DNA from: Brienomyrus brachyistius
Taxonomy: Eukaryota; Chordata; Actinopteri; Osteoglossiformes; Mormyridae
Assembly (NCBI RefSeq): GCF_023856365.1
Contig: NW_026042446.1
Coordinates: 1-64,000, forward strand
DNA: 64,000 nucleotides
Reading direction: 5' to 3'
Part shown: positions 22,489-35,202 of the stretch, in pieces
How positions within the stretch are numbered: the first letter of the stretch is position 1
How the letters are laid out: each line of letters starts with the position of its first letter
Translations under genes and position numbers: made by a program
Notes under the pieces: generated by a model
Databases searched by the model: none
What the model saw: the letters and a program-made list of their open reading frames with translations, nothing else
What the model was told of the DNA's origin: nothing

Positions 22489-22808
22489 CACCTCTGGGAC
22501 CCGGGTTCGAGTCTCCGCCTGGGTCACATGTGTGTGGAGTTTGCATGTTCTCCCCATGTCGTCGTGGGGTTTCCTCCGGGTACTCCGATTTCCCCCCACA
22601 GTCCAAAAACATGCTGAGGCTAATTGGAGTTGCCAAATTGCCCGTAGGTGTGCATGTCAGAGTGAATGGTGTGTGAGTGTGCTCTGCGATAGGCTGGCCC
22701 CCCATCCTGGGTTGTTTCCTGCCCCGTGCCTATTGCTTCCGGGATAGGCTCTGGACCCCCCGTCACCCAGTTGGATAAGCGGTTTGGAAAATGGATGGAT
22801 GGATGGAT
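22489..22808 (+). mobile_element. SINE with tRNA-like head and (ATGG)n tail (U3)
   Basis: Begins near a B-box-like ACCCGGGTTCGAGTCTCC, continues with TTTGCATGTTCTCCCCATGT and TTTCCTCCGGGTACTCCG as in fish V-SINE/L2-related families, and ends GGATAAGCGG...ATGGATGGATGGAT. It replaces the class A sequence corresponding to ~1217-1660. Confidence 0.75.
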
Positions 22809-23491
22809 TATGTGGCTTTTACAATCTGTTTTGAAAGTGATTTATCAAAATGACTTATTTCAGTTTCGACTGTCTTATTAGCAGTTTTTGTGTCAATATG
22901 TAGGTATGTGCAAAATGGCCCCTGAAAATGTAATGTGAGTGAGATTGAAGCATTTAGTCATTGATTGCATTTTGAATGAAAGCAAAGTGAAATGCTTAAC
23001 AATTTAGCCCACATAAGTAAATATTGTGGTGACTGCATGAAGAGTTTTGTCTTAGCAATGGAAAAAAAACTGTAAAATTCACACTGCCTTTCCAAACTGA
23101 TTGGTGTGAAGAGCAGTGACAGACAGTCCAGACTGATGGGCCATTGACAGTATGCAAAGGTGACTCCAAAGTCACTTCAAAGTTGTAACACTTTAGTAAT
23201 CAAATCTCATACAATTTTTTGAATCTCTCATTCACCTTTGTGTAGCCATCCCCTATATCTGTAAGCTTCGGAGCTCAAGTCTAGGCTAGAAATATTTATA
23301 ATGTGATATTTTACAATTTGTCAGCACCACTGAAAATAGGTTTTTGAAAAGTGTATGTTTAAAGTAGATTTTAACAAAAAAAAAAAAAATGACATTCTAA
23401 ATGTTCTCAGATTATTAGTGCTGAGTTTGTGCTGAATAAAAGCATTTGTAGCACTTTGGGATAAATATTTTTTAGATAGGTGAAATATTTA

Positions 23492-25452
23492 ACAGTTTTT
23501 CTGAATTGCTGAAGTATTGAAAATCATTTTGGGAACAAAACTGCCGATTGCCAAAAGTCATTTATTGAATCAGTCTCTTGTTTGGTGAAACTTTAAACCA
23601 TGGTCACCTAGTTAGACACAATTTGCAGATCTCAGTCATCCTTTTTGCAAAATTCAAAACACATTCTCATTCATCAAAACACATTTTGAGCTATGGTGAA
23701 CTTTGATGCAAAATAGAAAACACAGGCCGCAGAGGTTAAGCGCAGCCCACACACAGTAGTCATTGACTCAAAACTGTTCACACATATTTCTAAACATTTG
23801 AAGAAGCCAAAGAGTGACTAGAACATAGAATACGTGCCATAGAAGGATAGGAGTTGCATTTTGAAGTCAAGGTACAAAAGGGTCACACAGAGGATTCTTT
23901 CTGCATCACTCAACAAGGGATAGCATCACTAGTCCCAGCACTGAGACATGGTGATGAGGCAGAATGAATATTCTTCTGTGACTCTGGCTTGGCAGTAGCA
24001 CATTTTACTGTAATATGCCTCTCGTTTGGTTACTTTATGGATTAGTTTTTTATAGTAACTTTTCTAGAGTACTATGTATGGCAAACGTTACATATTACAG
24101 TTTTTCTTGTTGTTTACGCACAATTACTTGTACTTGAGACACAATGACTCCAACCCCCTGAACCAATTCTGCTAAACTACAAGCACAATTCCTGCTTTAC
24201 ACTCAAATTGCATTTTTAAAACACACTTTTTTCAAAACACTACACACAATTCTCTGCATTTGGCACAATTTCCATGAAGAAAATCTCTTGTTTTCACAAG
24301 GAACACACTGTCATTCAAAATTGTAAAGTAAGTTGCCCTACTTTGCATACTAACTCATCACATAATTGTAATTTAGAAATCAGAGCTTTATAAAAGGCCA
24401 ACAGGTGAGCTCTTCTGTTTTGGAGCAATGGATGCCAACGTTGGAAACAGAGGCAGAGCCAGAGGAGTGAGAGTAAGAGGAGGAGGACGGGGAGCACGAG
24501 GAAGGCCAAAGAAAGTAATCTCTCATGAGATCAAAGCCACTTTGGTTGACCATGTGATCAACCATGGTCTAACAATGAGGGAGGCTGGGCAAAGAGAGTT
24601 GAAGTCTCTTGATGGCTGGATTCCCCATGCTAGGTGATATTTCCCCCGCTGCTTGGCCAGGGCAAACATTGCTTGTGATGTGGATGAGGTGCTGTGGCCA
24701 GACCGAAACAGAAGGGAGGATGCAGCGGAGTTGTTTTTTTTTTTTTATACTGTAACTGTATTCAGTAAATTCTTGGAATATAAATTCAAAAAAAGGCTTA
24801 CAGTAAGTCACTATGATGAATGAAGAAGTGGTCATAGTGTTTTACATTAAGCACTTCAGTAATCAACTGGTTCTTATAAATGTCTATTCATATGATGGTT
24901 TGTGTGTCATTTGAAAACAAAATACCATTTTGAGAATAAATTACATTGTTATGAACGTAAAGTTTCATTTTGCAAGAGAATTGAAGGGTTCTGCCCATTG
25001 TGTGTGTGTTTTTTGATTTGTGTGTAGAGTTATGACAATACGGGGCATGCTTTCAGAAAATGTGTATAAACAATTGGGAAAAACTGTAATTATCAGTCAT
25101 AACTGTATACAAATATTTTTGGTAGACGACCATAATTTTTTTTTATTATTATAGTCTTGCGGTTTCTCATTTACATGTCAACAACAGTTTTGACTGGTAC
25201 TGTTTTCATTTTTTGCTGTAGAGTGCTATGACTGTTCAGTAGTGTACCTTTAACCAACTGACTTGAGATGCATGATCTGAAAACAGTGTTTGCTTTTGAG
25301 CAAAGATAATATAGTTTTGAGAAGATTGTTTGATTTTGCAAGACAAGTGTAAGGTTTTGTGAGTTTAGCTTGAATTTTAGAGTTTGTGCTTAGTGGTTTG
25401 ATTAAAGGAGATGAGATTTTAGGACATGTGTTTTAGCAATTCAGAAAAACAG
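23492..25452. mobile_element. Outer Tc/mariner-like element, interrupted (U3)
   Basis: Same inverted ends as in U1, but enlarged to ~1.96 kb because a second element has inserted at 24098-25086. Confidence 0.7.
24098..25086 (+). mobile_element. Nested IS630/Tc1-type non-autonomous element (U3)
   Basis: 989 bp with ends CAGTTTTTCTTGTTGTTTAC and, on the other strand, CAGTTTTTCCCAATTGTTTA, flanked by duplicated TA. Class A has one TA at the same place (3037), a clean empty site. Inside, 24428-24637 encodes a 69-residue fragment rich in RGRG repeats followed by GLTMREAGQR, the helix-turn-helix start of fish IS630/Tc1-like transposases. The catalytic part is deleted. Confidence 0.88.
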
Positions 25453-26190
25453 TAAAATGTCAAGGCCTGTCAGACTACTTTGAAAGTGGGTGAGAGGCCT
25501 CAGACTCCATATCTGGTACTATGACAAAAAATCCCAATCTATCTATCTAGTGCTGCTTCATTATTCCATCCTCTTTGTGCAATGTACTGATGTACAGTAC
25601 TGTCAGAAAAACAGCATGATACTACCACCAACATGCTTGACCGTTGGTTCGGTGTTCTTAGGTTAAGAAAACAACCTCACCTTGATCCCCTGCAAACATA
25701 TTGCTTTTCATTGTGGCCAAGCAGAGAAGTTAATGACACATTCACACATCATTGTGACTGCCCCCCCCCTGTGAATGTGCAGCCATCAGCAGCTTTTCAG
25801 ATTGTTAGCCAGACAGAACACACTAAGGAATGTGTCTATTTTATTCGAGCACAGTACAGAACCATGTGTTTTTTTATTTTTCATTTTCCACTCTGTCCAC
25901 CTTTATTCTCCACAATCAACTTTATTACTTTGTTTAGGCCTGTATTTATTGTATTGCACACATCTTGGGTCCGCCTCATCTCCAAAAGGTGAAGTAAAAT
26001 ACAAAATTCTTTCATCAATAAACTGACTAAAACACATTTTGCTAGTTATACGCCATCTTTGCCTCACAACAGAAACAATTTCTTAAATTTCACAGGCCAT
26101 TTATTGCAGTGTAGTCAGTTTATTAATGAATTAGAATTTTGTCTAAATATAAGAAAATTATACTTTTTCTTAGATTTAAATTTTTTGCAG

Positions 26191-26214
26191 TGAAGTTACA
26201 ATACCTGATTTCAG
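26191..26214 (+). CDS. Array gene, U3 micro-exon (class B)
   Basis: 24 nt between TTTTTTGCAG and GTAAGT. First base change makes Glu into Lys (V-KLQYLIS). Phase is unchanged. Confidence 0.5.
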
Positions 26215-26537
26215 GTAAGTCATTTCTGATTTCATAATCACTGCTCTCCCTGGTGGATGGATAAATCATTGCAAGTACTTTAAACACAGAGAGGTAAGGG
26301 GCGGATCATGCCGGCCCCCTTGTTCATTACATCATCATGGGGGATCTCATTATAGTCAAGGTCCCACCCAAGACCCAGCAGGGACCTGTCATGGACCAGC
26401 CAAGGCCCCATCATGGAAACGGGAAAATTCAAGCGGCTACATCTGTAAATTTGGTGCACATGAACCTTTCCAGTGTTGTTTTTCGCTGTTGTTCTGCATA
26501 TCAGGGAATCTGTGCACTACATGGTGTGTTTTTATAG

Positions 26538-26677
26538 GTCAAGTTCCCCTGCTGAAATGCAGGCAGCCCAATTCAAGACCAGCGCATAAGTCTCCCAAGC
26601 ATGTGTTTCCTATATCCGATAAGATGGCAGAATTTCTCTCAATGTGCAATACTGACTGCCAAGTGCGATATCTGTGA
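26538..26677 (+). CDS. Array gene, U3 exon 3
   Basis: Identical to U1 exon 3 although surrounding introns differ between classes. Open in phase 1 to TGA. Confidence 0.4.
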
Positions 26678-26729
26678 TGTATGTGATGTACTTTTCTTGT
26701 AGAGTGACATAAGGATTCACTTTAATTAA

Positions 26730-27674
26730 ATGTGTGTCCCCTATCTTTATAATCCAAAAGGACGAACCAGTACCAGCAGTGGAGGCCGTCAGAAGAAATG
26801 CCGCACTGGGCCACCGGCACCCAGCTCCCAAACCATATCTGGATCTGCTCCCATCCCGTTGGCGACCAGCAGGGCTCAGCAGGGCAGAAGACGCCGTAGA
26901 AATACGGCGGGAGGCCGGTCAGGCCGTAGAAAGAAGTGTAAAAAACAGAAGGGGCCATTTACAAAAAATTTGCAGAACCTGCTAACCTTCAGTAACCCCT
27001 TTGATTCAATCCAGGTGGGTGACAAGATCCCGTGTGTGGATCTCACCCAGAGTGACGACGAGGTTGCTACCATCCTGTGTCGCACTCCATCAATGTCAGA
27101 GCCTGAGCCCTGCTCACCAGCCTTCTCCTCCACTTCCTTCTTATTTCCATCACCAGTCCCATCCTCTTTTGCCTCCTCTCCATCCCCATCTTTTTTTACA
27201 GACTCTCCTCCTCCGTCACCATGTGTAGTCTCACCTGTAAGCCCATCTCCACACCCATCTTCACCTCCAGCCACAGTTCATCCCACCCCTCTGTATCAGG
27301 TTCCAGCGCAAGCTGCAGCCCCCTCATCTGAGCTGGTTACGGGTCCGACACCCCTACTTATTTCCCCTTCTGTTGTTTTTGAGAAAATGGAAAGATTCAA
27401 TAAGATGCATAACTTTTATCTATGCAACTATTCTAAAATGACCTATGATGCCAAGTGCCTTGCTCATTACTGGTGTAATCAGTTTTGGAATGATTTTCAA
27501 CATGCAGTTTACATCTGCAAGCAGGGGAAGAATCAAAATTCAGAGAATCACTACTCATATGGTGATAATGAGGGTGCCCAAGCTGAGCTGATATTTGATG
27601 ATGAGGCGCTGGATCAGCTAAGTGCCATCCCCGGGGTCCTGGAGATGGCTGTGGAGATGGGCTATCTTGTGTGA
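26730..27674 (+). CDS. Array gene, U3 long 3' exon (frameshifted C-terminus)
   Basis: Same 314-residue reading frame as U2, ending MGYLV. Identical to U1 from ~26,420 to ~27,660 apart from the C-terminal frameshift, in contrast with several-percent divergence on both sides. Confidence 0.6.
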   Translation: MCVPYLYNPKGRTSTSSGGRQKKCRTGPPAPSSQTISGSAPIPLATSRAQQGRRRRRNTAGGRSGRRKKCKKQKGPFTKNLQNLLTFSNPFDSIQVGDKIPCVDLTQSDDEVATILCRTPSMSEPEPCSPAFSSTSFLFPSPVPSSFASSPSPSFFTDSPPPSPCVVSPVSPSPHPSSPPATVHPTPLYQVPAQAAAPSSELVTGPTPLLISPSVVFEKMERFNKMHNFYLCNYSKMTYDAKCLAHYWCNQFWNDFQHAVYICKQGKNQNSENHYSYGDNEGAQAELIFDDEALDQLSAIPGVLEMAVEMGYLV

Positions 27675-27731
27675 TGTAAATAGTTTTTTTATAGAACCTG
27701 TAAATAATTAGGTGAGAGATCTCACAAGTAC

Positions 27732-28042
27732 TTAGGATAAGATAAGATTAAGGTAGTTTAACCTTATCTTAACTAATCCTAAGATTGTATGATATAAGAT
27801 TACATAGGATAAGACTAAGGATAGCTTAAGATAAGATAGTATAGAATAAGATAAGCCTAAGATAGGATAAGTTAAGGTTAAACTAAGATAATATGACATA
27901 AGATTACATAGAATAAACTAAGAATAGGTTAAGATAAGATTGTATATAACGTAAGATAGTATAGAATAAGATAAGAATAAGATAGGGTAAGTTAAGATAA
28001 GATTATATAATATGCAATAACACAGGATAAGATAAGATAGGT
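27732..28042 (+). repeat. GATAAG-rich minisatellite (U3)
   Basis: Class B form, as in U2. Confidence 0.75.
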
Positions 28043-28160
28043 TTGTCAGGGACTGTACTGTTCCTATCCTGCCCTTCATTCCCCAAATGGGGGGGGCACG
28101 AGGTTAATATAAAGTTGTATAATTTTAGTTTTTAGTTTTCTTATTCTTCTATTTGTATTA

Positions 28161-28166
28161 AATAAA
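28161..28166 (+). terminator. Polyadenylation signal, U3
   Basis: AATAAA plus GT-rich downstream stretch. Confidence 0.65.
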
Positions 28167-28266
28167 TATGGATTATTTTGAGTATGGTTTGTGTCTGTGT
28201 GATTATTTAAAACATTGTGAAGTTTCACACAAAATTTGATTAGTTTAAATAATGATTGGTTAAACT

Positions 28267-29156
28267 CATAAGGTTCTCCACCAGAAGGAGACCAAAGTAT
28301 TTGGTTCTATCGATGATCTCTACGCATGACCCATTGATGTGCAGCTGAGAGTGGTCACTCCGTGTTCAACAACCATTTCTTTTGTTTTGTCTACATTCAG
28401 AAACAGGTGGTTGGCTCTGCACCAGTTCGATAGTCATTGCACTTCCTCTTTGTATGCTTCCTCATCGTGTTTACTGATGAGACCCACCATAGCTGCGTCA
28501 TCAGCAAACTTGATGATGTGATTTGAACTGTGCATTGGCACATAGTCATGAGTCATCAGAGTGAACAGTAGTGGACTGAGCACACAGCCCTGGCGGGCTC
28601 CAGTGCTCAGTGTGGTGGTGCTGGAAGTGTTGCTCCTGATCCAGACTGACTGAGGTTTCTCAGTAAAGTCCAAGGTCCAATTGGAAAGAGAGCCGTTCAG
28701 GCCCAGGAGGCTCAGTTCTTCAATCAGCTGCGGAATGATTGTGTTGAATGCTGAACTGAAGTCTATGAACAGCATTTGAACGCAAGTGTCTTGTGGGTAA
28801 GGGCCAAATGGAGTGTGGTGGCTATGGCATTGTCCATGGAACAGTCGTGGTGATATGTGAATTGCAGGGGGTCTAGTAATTAGGGCAGCAGGGTCTTGAT
28901 GTGCTTTATGAAGAGCCTCTTGAAGCACTTCATAATGATGGGTGTGAGTGCAGCAGGACAGTATTTGTTGAGGCTGAACAATGAAGTTTTCTTCAGCATG
29001 GGGACGATGGTGGTGGTCTATTTCACTGGTTTGATTGATGAGAGAGAACTGACCGACTTTGACACGGGGAGAAGATGCAAAGTCCTCACTCATGGAATCC
29101 TGGTGGAGACTCGAAACCAGGTCCCAATGGTCTGAGACGACAGTGCTTGAAGCTGT
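28267..29156 (-). pseudogene. LINE reverse transcriptase relic (U3)
   Basis: Same dead CR1/L2/Rex1-type fragment as 16571-17460, with the same frameshift and the 219-codon frame at 28434-29093. It arrived before the units multiplied. Confidence 0.85.
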
Positions 29157-30495
29157 GCCATTATGTTACGAGTAGTAGAATGGAAAAATAAAGGACGTTG
29201 TTTGAGAGTAATGACTCTGGGCTCTGCTAATGGAATTACTGCTGTTGGATTCTTGACTCCTTGATGAAGTTTTACAATATTTCCCTCAGTCTAACATATT
29301 TGAGCAATCGGACCTGAGCATGAGACTCTGATAGCATGAATGTCACATCAGATGCAAAAGTGACCACTGACTCTTAGAGTCAAAATATTGCATTTACACT
29401 ACATCAACTAATTTCAACAAAGTCATCTGACCACTAACCTGCTCTGTTAACGACGTTTTCAATTTCCCTTTTTCTGTGTCATTTGAAGTATGCAGCCATT
29501 GCTCAATGGCTGCATTGCTCAAATACTGCTGTCATTTTTAGATTAACAGTATTGGTCTAGTTTAATATATGCGCTCACTATTCCTTCTGGTTTTCCTGGT
29601 CAGGGTCATAGGGGGTGCTATCACAGACAGCACTGGCTACAGGGCTGGGGTACATGCTGGACAGGGTGCCACTCCTTCACATAACACACACTATGGGCAA
29701 CTGAGAAACACCAGTTCATCAAACTGCATCTTTAAATGGCGGAAAAAAAACTGCACAAGAATCTACAACCTACTGAACCAGCTTGCCACTTGTTTAACAT
29801 GCGACTATAATAGATTAGTACTTGCAGTTAATTAGTTTATAAACGTTTATGGCATTATTTTATGGCCATGTGCTTTGCATGTAAGACCTATAAATTATTT
29901 ACAACTGTTTTTTTTTTTATTGTAACCTGCACAGTTGTAACGTTCCTGGAATATCTTATTCCATAGTTACTGTTTTTCTAGGTATCATCATGTACTTTAG
30001 TGATGTACTTTTTATGACCAGTGATTGATGTGACAGAGTAACCCAATCAATAAGCAATTCATATATCTGTGATTTAGGAAAAACGCCTCCTGAATCCACA
30101 GAGGTAACACACCCCCAAGCCGCCAGAGGGCACTCTTACCATTTTATATAGTCTGCTGATAATTATATGCCTTTAATACACACTTCTGTTTAAGGTAAAT
30201 AAGTTAACAAGGGGAGTTGTGGAGGGGTGGGGGAAGGTTTGTTCTGAAGTATTGGAGGAGGGATTATCACTGGAGTGATATATTTACATTTCTTTCATTT
30301 GTAGATTTTTTTATGTGTGAATTTTGTGTTCATTTATGGGTTTTTTTTTGTTACTGTAAATCTGGTGAAACTTACCGTCAAGTAGAACAGTTTTGGACTT
30401 AAATTTGTAATTTTTCATACAATATATTGTATTTTCAAAATGTTTTTTATTGCTGCGAGGACTATCCCCATTAGGGAAACGGTGCATAACAAGCC
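29157..30495 (+). other. Class B spacer (U3)
   Basis: Equivalent of 17461-18799. Decayed retroelement tail near 29,590-29,690, otherwise nothing recognised. Confidence 0.45.
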
Positions 30496-30506
30496 TTCAC
30501 CCTGGG

Positions 30507-30741
30507 GAAGATGGTGGTAGTGCTATCGTTTGACAACCAGAAGGTTGCAGGTTCAAGCCCTGGTTCCTCCTGTCCCCATCAAAATGGGGCCTTGAGCAAG
30601 ACCCTAAACCCCAAATTGCTTCTAGTGTGTAGGTTGGCACCTTGCATGGAAGCCTTCGCCACCGGAGTGTGTGTGTGGCATAAAATGTAAAGTGCTTTGA
30701 GTACTTGTACGAATAGAAACGCGTTATATAAATGCAGTCCA
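30507..30741 (+). mobile_element. tRNA-derived SINE (U3)
   Basis: Same insertion as 18811-19045 with the same flanking duplication. Confidence 0.8.
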
Positions 30742-30752
30742 TTTACCCTGGG

Positions 30753-32188
30753 CAGAAAATGCATTGTTTGTACAGTATGCCTTAGTGACAGAGTACCAAT
30801 TTCAGAGGGTATTAACTTGAAAAATATGCAATGAAATACCTCATAATAATGTCTGAACATTCAAACACAGCATACAATTCAGTTTGCAAATTTAAACAAT
30901 TTTATCTAAAAAGGACAGTTTAATTTCAGAGCCAATGGCCGTGTGACAAAAAACATTTGAATTATTATTATTTTCTTAGTAAGATGAAACGCAGAAAACA
31001 TTCCTGGAGCCTTCAATTTAGCGTACACGGTGCCCTCTACAGGATTCTGTCGAAACAGCATCCCCGTCAGCCTCGTTTGCAGAATGTACGCATTTTTTTC
31101 CAGCATACGTTTTTCTTTATAAATCCCAAAATCTCCTTAGAAATGTAACAAATGTTATGAATGAAGCATTTATAAATGAGTTCCCCAATTAATGCGTTTA
31201 CATGGCTAGCTCTGTAATTGCATTATTAAAATCACATGAAAACATCTTAATTGCATCAAGGCACGTAAACGTAGTCACATGACAAAAGATAACTTCGTGA
31301 CTTAGCGAACTCATGTTCTTCATCTCCTCTGTATGGACCATAGAGCTGTGTATCGGAGAGTCTGGCGACACGCTACGTTTCAAGATAGAGAATATAATTC
31401 AATATGCTGCTATATTTTGCAATTTTTAAAATCTGATCTCAGGAAAACTTGTCAAGGTATAAAAAGCACACCGCCATGAAATCTGAGTACAAATGTTTGC
31501 TTTTTTTTTAACGCAACCATAATAGAGGGGTCTGCATTTATCACAGTCCCTGTAAAAATCTAACATCATAGCACCATAACTACTGCGGATTCAGCCAACG
31601 GCGGCAACGTCACTAGTCAGCAGTGTTGTGCAGGTTACTGGAAATTACTACTCATCAATTACCGCATATAAATGTACTTTTAATACGGGTGGGATTGGAC
31701 CATGTGTCTGCCAGGAGTTTCGACGTGTGGTGGGTGCAAATGGTCGGTGGCGATGTTTCTGCAACACAGATGTTTGCTGATGGGTTTTCAAGCATCGCGG
31801 AGACATAGTGCCAATGCATGTGTGCTCTCTGGCTAGTTATATTATTTCAGTGTTGCAGCTATGACAGTGCCAGACAATACAACCGTCTAATTGTATCTAT
31901 CAGCGTACCTACAATACCACCCATTCATTGCGCCATGGTGAGGTCGGGTGGCGTTACATCATAAACGGGAAATTAAGGGAACATGCTGCCTTTATCCATT
32001 AATATTTTCACGCAAGACAAAGGTAAAGAGTGCATTTAAATTTCAGCACCTTCCGTGTTTTTTAATGGCAATTAGTTACATTACTCCTTATAGACAAAAG
32101 TAGTGGGGTTATAGTAACGCCTTACTACCAACACTGCAAGGTTTGCTAATGCTAACGTTAGCAGTACAGCCTTATGCTACTTCCTCTC
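30753..32188 (+). other. Class B spacer (U3), no gene seen
   Basis: Equivalent of 19057-20492. Confidence 0.4.
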
Positions 32189-32268
32189 AGAATCAGAATG
32201 GACTTTATTGCCAAATGTTGAGCAGGTTTACAACATCAGGAAATTGCTGCGGTGTTCAGTGCGATATC
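32189..32268 (+). mobile_element. Short LINE/SINE-like insertion (U3)
   Basis: Same insertion as 20493-20572. Confidence 0.5.
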
Positions 32269-32945
32269 CTCGCAAGATAAGATAGCGTTACCGTCACTGT
32301 GCAAATACAATAAGATGTCTTTGGAGCAAGCCTGTCGACGCCATGTTAAGGATAAAAGTACAAGTAAAAGACAATATGAAATAAAAGAAATATACAACAA
32401 CAGGAAAGAAAAAAAAATGCTGGTACTGGAAGCAAAGAAACCAGTAAAACACTGTCAGAGGAACATTGGAGAGCTCGGAGCAGCTGCGAATGTGCCGCCA
32501 TCATTGTTCATAATTCTTCAGTTTACGTTGCTACAGTGGAAGAGTGAAATGGCTGAAGATGAATTACAGCACTGCTGTCTAACGGTCCGGGGGTCAGACA
32601 GAGCAGAAAATAAACCACCGCGGGAACCTTTGCATGTAAACTATTAATTAGAATCTGTACCTTTAGGACAAAACACAACATGGCAATAAGTGTATCGACA
32701 TATCCCTAGATTCTTAGGAATATTAGCAATACAGAAAAATTTCCAAGTGGCTAAATATTTTGTTGTAAATGAAAACCACGAGTGAGATAAAAACGTCCCC
32801 TCGTCATTCCCCTGCATCAAATCCCCCACTGATTGAATGGGTCGCTTAATTATCGCTATGAATTCTGGGAGTCTGTGAAACGTCACGACCGCAGCTCTCG
32901 CGTTACTTGCTACCAGGAAGGAATTCTATTCAAATACTTTAATAA

Positions 32946-32948
<3 letters not shown>

Positions 32949-32989
<41 letters not shown>
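32949..32989. repeat. TA microsatellite (U4)
   Basis: 41-nt TA run, 16 nt longer than in U3. Confidence 0.9.
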
Positions 32990-32992
<3 letters not shown>

Positions 32993-33401
32993 AATCAATC
33001 AATTAAACAGACACGAACTGTAGTGTGTCATTCTACATCTTGTGTTGATAATAAATCGATATTCCGTAAACATTCGATATACGGCCCAGCCACAATTGGT
33101 CCGTTTTGTCACCTGGAAACTTAGCAACTGTGTTGTAAGCGAATCTGCAGCGCTTTTATGTTTTTAAAGGTGTCTTCTAAATTTACGCTGCTTCTATTAT
33201 CTTTCCGCGCTTTTGTCAATATATATCGTGTGTCTTGTCATTTGATTGAAGTGTTTGAAGACTTTGCAGCGTGCTGGCACTAATCGGCCACCGTATCTTA
33301 GCAACCGCATCATAACAATTTGAATTTCATTTAGAGTTTTGATTTGAACATTCAAAGCAGCTCAGATTTTCAGTTTCCCAGCAAGATATACGACGCGAAA
33401 G

Positions 33402-33513
33402 ATGTCTGCCTTGAACGCGACTGTCTACCTCCAGAGAATTGACTCGTTCCTGCCAAATGGGGCCGTCAGTGTCCGGATTGCTCCGGAAGACATCCCCGGT
33501 TCAGTCAGCCATG
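33402..33513 (+). CDS. Array gene, U4 exon 1 (class B)
   Basis: Identical to U3 exon 1: 37 codons plus one base, phase 1 donor. Confidence 0.6.
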
Positions 33514-34038
33514 GTAAGGACGGCAAAATGATGCCCATAATATCTCAGTACTCGAAGAATGAAAGTCAGAATAGGGTTGACTGGTCTTGAATCTTGCAGT
33601 CTGTGATAACTATCTTATCCTAACTCGGAACTAAATGTCTTAGGATACTAAATAATAAAATGGTTCACCTTTAGCCCAACAGGGATTTGTTACCATGAAG
33701 CAGTAAAAAATACGGGGCTCTTTTCGGCATGTCTACTGTACTGTATAACGAAATCAGTAAAATCTGTGGCTGAGACGTGTTTGAACAAACATCAAATGCT
33801 AAGGTAACAGGTGAATATGTCCCCCACATTGCCAAAAGCCAGCCAACGTGAGTAACCCCCTTCCTTCGGCTGTGCCTAAATTCTCGTCTAAATACGCCCA
33901 TTTATTCACTTGCAGGGTGTTACATTGAGATGGCGCTTTCTTTACAAAAACACATTTTAATTGTGGTCACAAGTTGATACACAAGTACAAGTATCAACGA
34001 GAATCGTTTGGTAGCCATTAGCAAGCTTCTGGCATAAT

Positions 34039-34192
34039 TCTAGCGGAATGTTTGATCACTCTTCTTTGCAGAATTTCTAGTTCATTTAAACTAGTTGGGG
34101 TCCTGGCACGGACCCACAAATTTTCAATAGGGTTGAGATCGGGGGTACTTCACAAAGCAGGATTTCTTGCTTTGCCGAATAACTTGTTGGAG
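34039..34192 (-). pseudogene. Tc1-like transposase relic (U4)
   Basis: Same PDLNPIENLW-containing fragment as in U3. Confidence 0.68.
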
Positions 34193-34200
34193 TTAAAGTA

Positions 34201-34520
34201 CACCTCTGGGACCCGGGTTCGAGTCTCCGCCTGGGTCACATGTGTGTGGAGTTTGCATGTTCTCCCCATGTCGTCGTGGGGTTTCCTCCGGGTACTCCGA
34301 TTTCCCCCCACAGTCCAAAAACATGCTGAGGCTAATTGGAGTTGCCAAATTGCCCGTAGGTGTGCATGTCAGAGTGAATGGTGTGTGAGTGTGCTCTGCG
34401 ATAGGCTGGCCCCCCATCCTGGGTTGTTTCCTGCCCCGTGCCTATTGCTTCCGGGATAGGCTCTGGACCCCCCGTCACCCAGTTGGATAAGCGGTTTGGA
34501 AAATGGATGGATGGATGGAT
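34201..34520 (+). mobile_element. SINE with (ATGG)n tail (U4)
   Basis: Same insertion as 22489-22808. Confidence 0.75.
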
Positions 34521-35202
34521 TATGTGGCTTTTACAATCTGTTTTGAAAGTGATTTATCAAAATGACTTATTTCAGTTTCGACTGTCTTATTAGCAGTTTT
34601 TGTGTCAATATGTAGGTATGTGCAAAATGGCCCCTGAAAATGTAATGTGAGTGAGATTGAAGCATTTAGTCATTGATTGCATTTTGAATGAAAGCAAAGT
34701 GAAATGCTTAACAATTTAGCCCACATAAGTAAATATTGTGGTGACTGCATGAAGAGTTTTGTCTTAGCAATGGAAAAAAAACTGTAAAATTCACACTGCC
34801 TTTCCAAACTGATTGGTGTGAAGAGCAGTGACAGACAGTCCAGACTGATGGGCCATTGACAGTATGCAAAGGTGACTCCAAAGTCACTTCAAAGTTGTAA
34901 CACTTTAGTAATCAAATCTCATACAATTTTTTGAATCTCTCATTCACCTTTGTGTAGCCATCCCCTATATCTGTAAGCTTCGGAGCTCAAGTCTAGGCTA
35001 GAAATATTTATAATGTGATATTTTACAATTTGTCAGCACCACTGAAAATAGGTTTTTGAAAAGTGTATGTTTAAAGTAGATTTTAACAAAAAAAAAAAAA
35101 TGACATTCTAAATGTTCTCAGATTATTAGTGCTGAGTTTGTGCTGAATAAAAGCATTTGTAGCACTTTGGGATAAATATTTTTTAGATAGGTGAAATATT
35201 TA

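Larger units (their letters stand above)
20770..32465 (+). repeat. Tandem array unit U3 (class B, 11,696 bp)
   Basis: Full class B unit. Compared with class A it has a 37-codon exon 1, a tRNA-derived SINE in intron 1, a Tc/mariner element nested in an older element in intron 1, and a downstream spacer built on a LINE relic. It is nearly identical to U4 and U5, and the main difference seen is a shorter TA run at 21253-21277. Confidence 0.93.

Noticed and set aside
22340..22747. 135-codon frame in class B intron 1
   Set aside because: It spans the Tc1 relic and a SINE, a chance open frame over repeats.
24428..24637. RGRG-rich 69-codon protein as a possible RNA-binding gene
   Set aside because: It lies inside a TA-flanked element and matches the N-terminus of IS630/Tc1-like transposases; it is a truncated remnant.
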